Assembly: GCA_018398765.1 (NCBI GenBank)
Contig: JAHBMJ010000488.1
Location: 1-62,000 of the forward strand
DNA: 62,000 bases
Direction of reading: 5' to 3'
Origin: Chromera velia
Taxonomy: Eukaryota > Sar > Chromeraceae
Under the pieces are notes generated by a model that worked only from the letters and a program-made list of their open reading frames with translations, was not told the DNA's origin and did not search any database. Position numbers and translations under genes: made by a program. Below are positions 25,977 to 37,887 of this stretch, one piece after another (position 1 is the stretch's first letter; each line of letters starts with the position of its first letter).

Positions 25977-27955
25977 GCAGACAGACAAGAGTGGTACGTG
26001 TGCTCAGATGTGTTCGCGTACAGGAAGATACAGCATGGAATGTAGAGTGCACTCGGAGGTGGAAGGAGACACAGGTTGCTGGATGGATCCGAAGATTAGT
26101 GCTGAGACAGAGAGAGATAGACGGACAAAGTTTCTCTGGGCAATTCAGCACAAATCATCTGAATGGAATATGATCTTGCAAGAAGGTGTCTTCCCCCTGC
26201 CCACCTTGATGGGCCACGAAAGATTGAGGCAGCCAGGCAGAGGGACCCCCCTAAACCGTTTGCGGAAATTTCCCCACAGCTCGGCGTACGTCAGCACACC
26301 CGCCCCCCTCCCTTTCCCAGTATCAAGCTCGTCGAAGAGCTTGTCCTGGGCCTTTCGGACGTCTTTGCCTTTGCCTGAACAAAAAGAGGAGGGCGGTGGG
26401 TCCATAGTGAACAATAGAACAGAAAGAGGAGCGGACCGCAGAAACTGTATCTGCGTAAAGAGATAACAAAGCAGCTGGCTCTGAGCATCTTTCAACATTG
26501 TGTGTTGTTCTCGTGTCTGCGTTTTTCTTCTCCTCTCGATTTTCTGTCTTTGTCAGGCCCGGACCACGGGATCCTCTCTCTCTGTCGCAATGAGCTAGTA
26601 GTACTAGCACGATGAACAAGGAAACACACAAAAAGAATTGACAGAGGGAGAGACAAAAAGACAGACAGACAGACTATATGTTTCTTCTTTTTCTTCTCCC
26701 TCCTTTTCTTCATGAACACAACAGACAAAAAGAAAGAGAGAACAAAGACAAAAGCCAGACAGACAGACAGACAAACGGACAGACAGACAGACAAACAGAC
26801 AAACAGACAGACACACAAACAGACAAACGAACACACCTGCGGGAATGGAGTCCAGAAGTTTCTGCCACTTTTCGCTTGGTGTGAGGTCATCGAGGACGTT
26901 CCTCTTCTTCTTTTTCTTCTTCTCCCCCCCATCCCCGTCCTTGTCGTCGTCGTCTTCCAGGGGAGGGTCCAAACTGAACACAATACAGAAAGAAGAGGAA
27001 AATAAAAGAGGAGAGGAGAGAGTGTCAGCAGGGATGGGTATGAGATGTAGCTTTAGTAGACTTTTGATGAATCGCATCGGCACTTGTTGCGACACTCAAG
27101 GTCCCTTCTGTGCATGTGTCTGTGTAGCACTCTTAGCTGAAAGAGGAGGGACTAAGTGTTGCCTTATGGTCCCTGCATGTATGTACTGACGGTAGATCGA
27201 GGGCGTTGCCCCAGCAGAAGTCGCAGAACTCCAGGAGGTTGATGCGTCTGCTTCCATCTGCATCGATTGTGTCGAATTCCTTCTCCGCGTCGTCGATGAA
27301 GATCCCGATCTGCCAGACGGAGGGAGGGGGGGAGAGGGCACACAGAGAGAGAGGAAAGCCAAAGGAGTTAAAGAAAGAAACCTTGAGAGTGCACTGCCCG
27401 GAAGACTGCCAGATGGCCCAACACAGTTCAGAGACAGGATGACTCTTGCATGGAAAAAGACAGTTACAAGAAACAAAAAAAAAGGGGACGAACTCATTTG
27501 AGTTCACCACAGGAACACAAAGAGAGAAAGGGGGGGAGAATCTTTTTGTGTTTGTGCACTTTCAAGAAGGAGGGTATGCTGGATGGGAGACAAAGATCCC
27601 ACTGCCTGCTTTTGGAGTCCGTGTGGCTCGTTTATTTAGTTTCCCTAGAGCTCCAAAGACGGTGAAGCGACTGACCTCCTTCATCAATCCAGCAGCCCTG
27701 CACCCATCCGTGCAGACACACAGACAGACAAACAGAGAAAGAAAGAGTGCGTCAATACAGAGGAAAAGGGCCGAAGGACAGCGCACTATGAGTTTAACTT
27801 ATCTGACTTTGTGCCTGCCAAAAGAGAATGCCCGCCTGTTCAAATCCGTTTTTCCAAAGGCTCATTTGGGCCCTCCAGAGTTTCAAATGGCTCTCAAGTG
27901 ACCATTCAGTAGCGTGACACAACTTTGAAAAAAGGGACAATGTGAAATATGCACA

Positions 27956-27994
<39 letters not shown>

Positions 27995-29829
27995 AGAGAG
28001 AGGGAGAGGAGAGAGACGTGAGAGAACAGGGACAGAGATAGCAAAAGACAAGCGGGAAGGAAACCAACCCTGCGAATTCCTTTTTGTCCAGTTTCATGGT
28101 GCCATCGGCGTCCATTTGCCTGCATGCGTAGTCAGTATTGGCATTTATGAACTCTTTTCGCCAGTCTCTGGTGGCATCTGCAGACCTACTGACGTAAATA
28201 CTGCAGCAAATGCATCGTTTGCAAGCTGGTTGTATCGCTAGATGGCAACATAGGGAGCCAGAGTACTGGAGTGCCAGCATGCCCAGGCGAATGGATTCGT
28301 TCATACTGCTGTTCCTGTAGAGTCTGGAGGTGAACAGAAAAACGAAATGCCCTCGGACAAAAAAGGAGACAAAGACAAGGTGCATAAGCAGGCGGTATGG
28401 TACACAGAATTTCAACGCTCATAGAAAAACGAAAACGTACAGGCGAGAAGAGCGTGGAGGGAGTGACCTTTCTCCCCTTTCAGATAATGTACATGGTTGG
28501 ACTGATAACCTTTATGGCTGTAATGAAAAGCGACACAGTATGAGTGTAAACAAAGTAGTGGCCAACGCAACGGACTCGGACATCCATACGTCTGTATGGA
28601 TGAATACCCATGCGTGTACTCCCTCCCTGCACGACTGACTTGAACAGTTCGTAAAAGATGAAGTAGAGGCTCATGAGGTAAAGGAATCTTCGGAAGTGAG
28701 GGAACTCAATGAACCTGATCACCTTCTGTGAGCCCGACTTCTTCTTCTTGGACTTTTTCTTTTTCTTCTTCTTCCCCCCGCCCAAGCTGCCACTCGAATT
28801 TGACCCTTTCGACCCTCTTCTAGAGCCGCCACCCTCTTCCTGAAGTGACTCCCTGCTCGATTGACGCGACCCTGAGGGGGAGGTGCCCCCGCTCTTCTGG
28901 GAAGACGTTTCGGATTTGCCATCTGAGCCAGTGGAGCCTTCTGCAGGCGTCGTGCGGCCCTCCGCGTCCTCGTCCTCGCCCCCCTCTCCACTCTTCTCGC
29001 TTCCCTTCTGGCTCCCTTCGTCGTCTCCGTCTCCTTCGTCGTCCTCGTTGTCGCTGTCGCCTCCATCCTGTAGACAAACAGGGGGCTAGTGAATCAGCGA
29101 GAATATTTTTCTTCACACACAAGTCACACACACACACACACACACACGCAACGCATGCATGCATGCATGCATGCATGCATGCAAAAAAACACAAATCAGC
29201 AGACATAAAGATACGCATAGATAGACACAAAGATCGACACAGGTACAACAAAAGAAGATGCACGTGAGTACGGAGGCACAGAACAAAACGTTTTCTTCTC
29301 CAGTCCTTCTTACCGTCGCATTCGTCCCCGTACTGCATCTTTTCTTCTTTTTTTTCACTCACGGAATCTTCGGAGAAACTACTTGAGCATGCACTGATTC
29401 TTACGGGGCACACAATCGAATTTTTCTGCTCTCCTGACTGGTGCTGCATACAGCCTAAGTGTCTGTCTGGCTGACTGACTGAGTGACTGACCACTGCGTG
29501 TTTGTAGGCGCATTTGATGATGTTCCTGTCGAGCTTGTGGCCCTTGCTGTCGAGATCCAGCTTCTTCCTCAGACCGTCGATGGCCTCGCTGACCTGCAGA
29601 CAGACATGCAGCAAGATAGACAGACGGACAGACAGACACAAAGACAGACAGACAGACAGACAGAGAGACAGAGAGACAGACAGACAGAGAGACAGAGAGA
29701 CAGAGAGACAGAGAGACAGACAGACAGAGAGACAGAGAGACAGAGAGACAGACAGACAGACAGGCAGACACAAAGACAGACAGACAGACAGACAGACAGA
29801 GAGACAGACAGACAGACAGACAGACACAA

Positions 29830-29860
<31 letters not shown>

Positions 29861-29889
29861 GAGACAGAGAGACAGACAGACAGAGAGAC

Positions 29890-29926
<37 letters not shown>

Positions 29927-29957
29927 CAAAGACAGACAGACAGACATACAGACACAA

Positions 29958-29988
<31 letters not shown>

Positions 29989-30857
29989 TAGACAGACAGA
30001 CAGACAGACAGATAGACAGACAGACAGACAGAGAGACAGAGAGACAGACAGATAGACAGAGAGACAGACAGGCAGACACGCAGACAGACAGACAGACAGA
30101 CAGACCGACAGACAGACCGACAGACAGACCGATAGACAGACGTTCATGGCGTGGGTAAAGTCAAAGTGCGACCACTGGCAGAAGAGTGTGACTGAGCGAG
30201 AACCCTTCTTCATTCCAATCTAGCTGGAGACGTTCGACGGAAAGATTGTACAGAAGAACAGACAGATGGACAGCCCCACAAACTTGTACATATGTGTACA
30301 GAGAGGTGGAGATATATACATGCGTGTACACACTGTAGAGAACAAAGAGACCCGCCTTTCTCTGAAAAACGTCTGACCGACCGATAGTTTTTTGTCTTTG
30401 TTGACGTCCCACTTGTCCCACAATTTCTTTCTCTTCTTCAAATCGTCGTCGTTGTTTCCGTACGGGAGACGTTTCTTCAGTTGTTTCATCAGCTGCTTCC
30501 TCCTCTTTTCCTGCTAAAACAAACAGAATAGATAACATACACGCACGCAGAGAAATCGACTGAATCAAACAAATAGTCGTCAGAAAAATAAGCAAGGACA
30601 ACCGCACAGACGACTCGAGGGAGACCCACAAAACAAAACAACACGATCAAGGAGACCAAGCGGGAGGCCCTGAATTCCACCGACCGCATCATTGTCATCG
30701 TCGTCGTCATCATCGTCTGAGGAATCGTCGCTCTCCCCAGCAGCTAGACGCCTCTGCTTCTCGCGCCATCTGCATCCGGTCATTCATTCACCAATGCGTT
30801 TTCTTTCCCTTCCCCCTTTCCCCGTCTCTACCCCCTTCCCCCCCCCCCCNNNNNNNN

Positions 30858-30894
<37 letters not shown>

Positions 30895-31057
30895 GCGTCC
30901 GTAGAAAGAGAGTTCAATGTTCCAATCCCTGTTTATTAGAATGGGGACACAAAAGCGGGTAACAGTTTAAGACAGAGAACTACATGAGTTCCTGGGAAGA
31001 CACAACAGAACACAGAAGACGGGTACATAAACAGGACAGGTTGAGCATACCCCTCAA

Positions 31058-31132
<75 letters not shown>

Positions 31133-32244
31133 GCACTCTCAAGCCCCACACGTCCACTCACGTACCTTGCCTCTTTGGCAGCCCTCTCCTTCTCCTTCCT
31201 CCGCTTCTCGAACCACTCTTTCCTCGACTCCATGCCCTTCCTCCGGTCGTGGAGAGAATACCTTCACAGATACATACATTTACTTTCATACAGAATGAAA
31301 TACATATAGAGAGAATACCTGCAGCCAGGCCGGCATGTGAGGACAGGAGGACAGAGGAGTCATGCAGATTTAAAGATAATTCATAAATGATAAAACGTTC
31401 AAAGAAGAGAGAGAAAAGATCAGAAGAGAAGAGAGAGGCAAAAGGAGAGGAAGCGTACACCTACAAGACTACATGGAGTCCGGATATGTACTGCTTCTGA
31501 CACATGCACGCTCAGGGAACACAAAAGGGCTCGCATTGCCCTCATTCCTCCTGCACTCATGCCATCATCCTCCACACAGACAGACAGACAGACAGGCAGG
31601 CAGAGACACATACAGGAAAGAGCCACAGACAGGCGGAGACACATACAGGCAGGGAGACAGCCCATCAGAAACGGACCTGTTGTGCCAGGCTCCGGAGAAG
31701 AAGAGAAAGTGCTCGAGAGGAGGCTTCCCACCGAACGCAGCGAAGTGCGCACACGTCAGCTCAGTAATCTCATCCTGAAAGAGGAGGAACGGAGAGGAGG
31801 ATGCGGTGTCAGGGGGGAGGGAGGTCTGTGCGTTTATTCTCTGACCACTTTTTCATTCGAGCGGAGGATTTAATTTCAATCAAGAAGTTAGCAGGCAGTC
31901 AGTCAGTCAGTCGGTCAGTCAGTCAGTGAGTGAGTGAGTGAGTCAGTCAGTCAGTCAGGAAGTGAGTCAGTCAGACCGGCATTCGGTCAGACCGGCAGAC
32001 AGGAAGACAGGAAGACTGCTCAAAAGGTCTGTCACCCAGGGAGGGCCAGTGGCAGTATCTCACTCTTGCAGTGAGGCCGTCTGGACACTTGGTCATGCTC
32101 TCTCTCAGTCACTGACCGACTGACCGGATCTTGGCAAACGAAGTTCATTTCGCATCCCCTTGCCATGAGGAAGTTCACCATCTGCACAGACACACACAGA
32201 GAAGCAAACACAGAGACAGAGAGAGACACGCAGACAAACACACA

Positions 32245-32298
<54 letters not shown>

Positions 32299-33438
32299 TG
32301 AAAATGACCATTTGAAAACAAAGAGAATAGAACAGGGGAACAGGGGGAAGGCGTGGAACGTGAAACTCTTCTTTTGCCTTCCCTGATTGTCTCATTTCTT
32401 TGCTGAATGCTTTTAGTAGAGCTCCCCTGCGTGCATCAAGTGGTGCAGGTCTGCTTCCGTCCATCCTGATGAGCAAAGATGTCATTCCGAAACCCCCCCC
32501 CCCACCCATGCAGACTCACTAACTGACTGACTGACATCGTCCCTCTTCCCCTCCACAGCCCTGAAGATGGGGGTGCGTCCCTTCTGCAATCAAGCAGCAT
32601 TCAATCACGGAGGCGCACCCACCATCATCAAGTGAACGGAGAGAAAGGGAAGGCAAAGGAGAAAAGGAGAAAATTACATACTGAGAGCTAGACTGGGATA
32701 AAGAGACGGGCAGAAACAAGTTTGCACAGTCAGTCGAACACCTCCATGCACCCATCCATGCACAACCCACCCAACGCAGCACACCCATCGACACTAGAAG
32801 AAAGAAGCAAATGAACAGACACAAGAATCAACAGGGGACGAGGCAGAGAGGGAGAAAACCTGACACACGCCCAGGCCTCCCCCCCTCACTGACTCACTGA
32901 CGTACTTTGTCCTTGATGTTGATGTCTGCGCCCCTGTCCAGCAACAGAGTGGCGATGTTGATGCGGCCGTAGAAGGCAGCCTCATGCAAGGCCGTTCTTC
33001 CTTCTCGGTCTTTGTGGTTCACCTGCAAGTGATTGATTGCGTCGTTGTATGCGTGTGCATGTCGTTTTCTTTTGTGTGCGCGTTTTCTTCTTTGTGTTTT
33101 GCTCCTGCTGTCTCTTCATCGCAGTTTTTTGTGGATCAAATTGGCTTTGATGCAGTAGGTGCCGGAATTAATTCAGGGAGAGCAAGCGCGCATTCGCACA
33201 CATGATCGATTCATTCCACTTCTGGTACAATTCAATCGACATGCAGAAAGCAAGCCGTCACGGAAGGAGGGAAGGAGAGAACAGGGGACCAAAGAAAGTC
33301 TAGAGACAGCGCTTTCGTCAACCAACCCCCCCAGATACAGAATCACGTCCATGTATGCATGTATCCCTGTCAATTTTCAGAAAGAGCTCGGGAGTATTCC
33401 CTCTCTCTTGTCGGACGTGCCGCCTTCTTCACCCTGCG

Positions 33439-33469
<31 letters not shown>

Positions 33470-34684
33470 ACCGGATCGATCGAAGACCTCCACAGCCAAC
33501 CTCCTAGGCAGACAGATACCCGCTGCCCGCCCACCCATCCAACCAACAAGACACCGACCTTCTTCTACTCACACATACGCACATGCACACACACACACAC
33601 ACACAGACACACACACAGACACACACACACACACACAGCGCGCGTGCGAGCGCAACCTTCTGACTGACGTTTGACCCCTTGTCGATCAGCAGCCGACAAA
33701 TGCTCTCGAAGCCCTTCCACGCAGCGTGCCAGAGAGCTGTCCGGTCATACTGCAGTGATTCAGTCATTCGTGTCTTGATTCAAAGGAGAAACAGTGACCC
33801 GCGTTCCTCCAAATGAAGTACTTCGAATGCTCGCATGTCCATTCTCTCATGGCACAAAACCCACTCAAGATTGGCAGGCTGGGTCGGACACCATCGGCTT
33901 GCAACCCGATGAAGGTCAGTCATACTAGACGGATTCATTGTGACAATGCGCGAGAAAAAGAAGGGCCCATCGAGCTGCGTGCAGTTTTGGCCCCACTTAT
34001 CTAGTGCTTAGTGCAGAAAATGGAACACTAAGTATTGTACATGGACGTGCGGACGGATACACCTCGTGCAAAAAAAACATGCAGGTCAGTCACTCAGGTT
34101 CGGCGTGTTGTTGTTGTCTTGAAATGAAATGAGGGGCGGACCGACCGGCGGTTCACAGAAATTTACATCCGCCTGCTGCTTAATCATGTCCTCACATTCC
34201 TTCTGCTTCCCTGTCCTCGCCTTCTCGACGAGCTTCTGCGCTATGTCCTGCATGGAAAGATTCGTGGAGGGACATGATACACACATGTGAATCACAGAGT
34301 TGGCCGAAGTTCTGGAGAAAAGATCCAACACAACTGACTGTCATCTTGCGTCAGAAGACTTTGAGGCTGCTTGCAGCGTGCTTGTCTTGCTCCCTGCCCC
34401 CCCTTTGCTCTTGGTTTCCCGCCCACTTCCGCTCAAAAGCCGCCACCCCCCAGCTTTCTTTCACTTTTTGAAGGCACAGGAGGGTTATTGCAAATCGGAA
34501 AATGTCGGAGACCCTCCACTTTCTGCCGTGCTTGCTGTTTCACTCACAAAGACACTGCCGCATGTACAGAAGGGCATCCCCGTTTGCTGGTAGGCTCCAC
34601 ACAGAAGAGCTAGATTCCCAGACGTACCTTGTTGTCGCGGACTCGAGCAGTGCTGCAGGTCCTGACTAAACTTAAATTGTGCAT
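24770..34684 (-). CDS. Ankyrin-repeat and EF-hand protein, gene 2 (20 exons)
   Basis: Paralogue of the gene at 10916-19080, opposite strand. Exons: 34684-34628, 34247-34146, 33749-33669, 33022-32906, 32583-32536, 32181-32125, 31774-31677, 31261-31166, 30769-30685, 30510-30382, 29593-29492, 29067-28640, 28119-28069, 27697-27676, 27309-27191, 26973-26837, 26374-26205, 25933-25812, 25572-25480, 25199-24770. All phases agree, giving 847 aa. The first exon (MHNLSLVRTCSTARVRDNK) is the least certain. Domain order matches gene 1: ankyrin repeats, basic and acidic linkers, then EF-hand loops (DVNKDKKLSVSE, DADGTMKLDKKE, DADGSRRINLLE, ELDTGKGRGAGVLTYAE, DTSGEGILDESE). The acidic linker has become very lysine-rich near FIEFPHFRRFLYL. 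The Ala/Glu/Gly-rich tail ends EEQPPS. A 22-nt exon (27697-27676) is unusually small. Function unknown beyond probable calcium-dependent scaffolding. Confidence 0.87.
26673..26714 (-). repeat. CATATAG cassette, intronic copy
   Basis: Reverse-strand copy of the short element also found at 3071, 3146 and 50707. It runs from TTCATGAAGAAAAGGAGGGA to CATATAG and lies between CTGT arrays inside an intron of ankyrin/EF-hand gene 2. Confidence 0.8.
29590..30145. repeat. Long CAGA tetranucleotide array in an intron
   Basis: About 500 bases of CAGA repeats with GAGA, CAAA and GATA variants, starting just upstream of the 3' splice site of exon 11 of ankyrin/EF-hand gene 2. On the gene strand it reads CTGT. 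ORFs through it are periodic artefacts. Confidence 0.95.
30840..30890. other. Assembly ambiguity: C tract, eight N, then a GT array
   Basis: Bases 30850-30857 are N between poly-C and a GT microsatellite. The true length is unknown. It lies within an intron of ankyrin/EF-hand gene 2, so no coding consequence is expected. Confidence 0.95.
33438..33470. repeat. Long poly-C tract
   Basis: About 30 uninterrupted C residues in the intron between exons 3 and 4 of ankyrin/EF-hand gene 2. On the gene's own strand it reads poly-G and could fold as a quadruplex. Confidence 0.9.
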
Positions 34685-34860
34685 GCGCCATGCGCGCGGG
34701 CCCACGCGTGCATGCGGGCCCAGGCAAGGAAAGATGCACACAAGCGCGCGAGCTAGGGCCCATGCATGCATGCATGCAGTTGAGTGCTTGCCGGGGCCGG
34801 GCCCATGCATGTCCTCCAAAAACGCCACTCAGAGACGTACTCCCAAAATCTCCCAAGTCA
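34640..34860. promoter_or_regulatory. GGGCCC/TGCATGC box cluster at the 5' end of gene 2
   Basis: Within 130 bases around the proposed first exon there are three GGGCCC palindromes, each next to TGCATGC or CATGCATG boxes (for example GGGCCCATGCATGCATGCA near 34757). A comparable but looser cluster is upstream of the paralogue at 10180-10500. This may be promoter sequence retained since the duplication. Inference from position only. Confidence 0.4.
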
Positions 34861-35294
34861 AATGAACATGGCGCCGTTGGGCAGTCTTTTCTGCTGTCAG
34901 ATAGATCTTTTAGGCCACTTCCTCTTCCTTTCATTTGGAGCCTGACCCCAATTTTGATGGAGATCGATTCTCCGATCGTGTGTCTTCTCTCCGTTCAGAT
35001 GCAAGGGAGCACAATAATTGCGACCTGCAGGTGCTTCGTCTTGACTTCTAAGCCGTCTACCTCAGATTTGTAGAACCAACCAAACCTGCATGCCCTCACG
35101 GCGCACAGATTTCGTCCATAGTTGACTGGACTGAAGCAGTGCGCACAATTTTGATCTTTGTTCTGCCGAGTCCGCACGTCGTGTCAATTCTTGCGTTTTC
35201 TGTGATTGCGGTCTGTATCGAGACGGCATTTGTTGGCCTCTTCTGACTTCATTCGACAAGAAAGAAGAAAAGAGTGAGACGTCCACTCCACGCG

Positions 35295-37887
35295 ATGCAG
35301 GTCCTTGTGCGTTCTCCCATGGGACCCACTCTTTGCATGAACTTGGAAGAGGAGGAGACTGCTGAGGGATTGATTGAGAAGGCAGAGCTGCGAATAGGAG
35401 TCCCCAGAGAGCTTTTGAGACTTGTGGTGGGAGGGAAGATTGTGCAGAGGGAGGAAGAGGGCCTGAGGCTGTCGGACTTGAAAGTGGAAACAGGGATGTC
35501 AGTCTCCCTGCTCCTGAAACCTCCCCCGCCTTCATCCCAATTGGTAAATGTTGAATTTCAAGTTGTCGAATTTCCCTCTGGAATGTGCGAGAGACTTGTC
35601 GAGCAACTCAGCGATCGTTTGTCAGTCACAGCAAAGAGGGAGGACACAGTCTTGCACCTCCATGCCCTCATGCGAATCCAATTTGCCAACACTTTCAGGG
35701 GACTGGGGGCACACTTAGTTGAACATTTTGCGTACTCTTCCCAGACCGACGGTGCTACACAAGCGCACTCCACCAGTGACGGAAGGAGAGCTACAGTGGG
35801 AGAGTGGTTTCAGCTGAACAGTGCAAATGAGAGGGGGGAAGACGGAGAGGGAGAGGGAGAAGAAGGGGGGAAAAAGAGGAAGCGGGATGATTCACAGGTT
35901 GGATGGAAATCGCTGAAAGAGAGCTGTCCAGCTAGGGTGAAAGTAAACGTTCGGATCAGCGCGGCAGGGACAAGACCGTCTGTCGAGATCGACCCCGAAC
36001 GTCAGACGTTCCGATGTGATTGTCGCATGTGCAATGCCCGTCGGAAGTGTGTTTCCTGGGAAGTGTGCACAGGACCCAGTCAGTGGACTCCGATGAGCAC
36101 CCAATTTTCCTCTTTTCTGGAAGTGCACCATGATGAGACCCTGGCTCCGCAGGGCTTTCAGAAAACGATTTTGACAATGAAGGGTCAAGGTCGCAGTCTG
36201 ATTGTCGATCTGCAGAGGATGAGACAGACGAATACAGAGACTGGGAGAGTCAGATGTATTCGGCGAATAGAGCCAAAACCCGAAGGGCTTTCACTTTTTC
36301 CCAATTTTGAGTCTCAATTCCCCCCCCTCGGTCTAGGTCTAGGTCAGCCCCGTCATTTGCCCATTGCCCCCCCCCCTTTTCGGCCTAAGCCCATTGCTGC
36401 CGTCCCGCCCTCCGGATCGTTACCCGTTCCCGCCCCCCCCCAATCGACTGAGCAGCCTGCCTCCGCTGCTGCCCCCTCCTCACGGGGGATGAGTGTGGAA
36501 GGGGTGGAAAGAGCAGACAGGCCTCCGCAGAGTTTTCATAGTGCAGTTTTGCCTCCTGAGGAAGCCTTTTATCTCCTTGAGCTCTCTCTGTGCTTAGGAG
36601 AGCTTCCTGAAGGCGTTCCCTTTCAGCCTTCTCTGCCGATTTCTGTCAGGCAGCAGGTCGAGCGCGCATTCCTCGAGTCCGCCACGGCACACAGGGCCCG
36701 ACTGGGAGATCGCAGATGGTGTCCGCCCCCTGTGTTTGAGGTTGAGGATATCCAACCACTGGGGGTGCGGACCGTCCGCCTGGGCCGCCGTGAGGCTCAG
36801 AGCGCAAACAAACAGTGCGAAGACCGTGCGACGTTGCGGGAAGAGTTCAAAAAGGAACTCATGAGGAAGATGGGGGTTGCAAGTGGAAGAGAAGGGGGGG
36901 ACGTGAGTGGTGAGGGGGNNGGGGGGGGGGGGGGGAGAGGGAGAGGGAGAGGGAGACAGACAGCGGGAGGACGAGGATTGGGAGCGGGGGGAAGAGGAGA
37001 AAGGGGAAGGGGAAGCAAATGGAGAGGAAGCTAGAGGTGATGGGAGAGGAAGAGGGAAGGGTAGAAGCAGAAAAGCACAGAGCTCCTCAGGGGCGGAATT
37101 GAAGTTCGAAAAATCATCTCCGTTCACGCTGGAAGAGATCAAAGAGTTCAAAAGGGAAGTGGCCTACGAGTCTTATCAGAAAGAGATTAATTCTCTGAAA
37201 GAAAGAAGTCCCAATCCCAATTTCAGAGCCACCCCTCGTACGGGTCTCTCCGTTCCTTTGACAGATGTGTGGATGGAGCCGAAAGCGGCTTCTGCTGCTG
37301 TAAAGAGGCTAGCCGAGATCAGAGAGAGGACAGCTAGGTGGTGGCATGAGGCGGGTCTGGAAGTGCCTCTGTTTGGGCATAGAGGGGCAGGGGACTTCCA
37401 TGAGAATTCGGAAGAGACGATGAAAGCGGTGGGCAAGCGGCAGGGCAGTGCGATTACAATGTGGGTATGGCATGGGACGTCGGATGATTCTTTGAAAGAG
37501 ATTGAGGGGGAGGGGTTTGATGTGTCAATGTCGCATGAACGTAATTTTTTCGGACAGGGAATCTACTTTGCAGTGAATTCTTCCAAGGCCGATTTGTATG
37601 CGGGGCCAGAGGAGAGACGTCATCGGAAGTGTTCGGCTAGAATGAGTCAGTTGTTGTGTTTGGTTTTTTTGGGTCAGAGGGAGAAGTGTGAGGAGCCGGA
37701 GAAAGGGAAGTCGGGGCCGGAGGAGGGGAATGACTCTGTCGAGGGTCTCACGCTTGTAGAGGGGGGGGTGTTGGACCATACGGAGTTTGTGCTTTACGAT
37801 CGTCGACTCGCGATCCCCGTTCTCAGAGTGTCATACAAACACGCGGACCGGTGCGTATGTGCAAGGTGCAGCTTCGATTCCAAGTGA
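35295..37887 (+). CDS. Ubiquitin-like / WWE / PARP-domain protein, frame broken at an ambiguous poly-G
   Basis: The ATG at 35295 opens a ubiquitin-like domain (residues 1-75, starting MQVLVRSPMGPTLCMNLEEE). Near residues 275-335 a WWE-like domain ends LIVDLQRMRQTNTETGRVRC. WWE domains bind ADP-ribose units or mediate ubiquitin-related contacts. A Pro-rich linker follows, then a PARP catalytic domain. It keeps the His of VWHGTSDDSL, the Tyr of GQGIYFAVNSS and the Glu of HTEFVLYD. These match the H-Y-E triad, so the enzyme is predicted to be active, transferring ADP-ribose from NAD+. The frame shifts at 36919-36920, two N inside a G run; the two halves together give about 860 aa. An assembly error in the homopolymer is the likeliest cause. 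No introns seen. Confidence 0.85.
36915..36935. other. Ambiguous bases in a poly-G inside the PARP gene
   Basis: Two N at 36919-36920 interrupt a run of about 20 G. The upstream frame would end near 37034, while the downstream frame continues to 37887 with the catalytic domain. The run length therefore decides whether the gene is intact. Confidence 0.95.

Noticed and set aside
29483-30213. Long ORFs on both strands (DRQTDRQT / CLSVCLSV)
   Set aside because: They arise because the CAGA array has no stop codon in several frames; the array is intronic.
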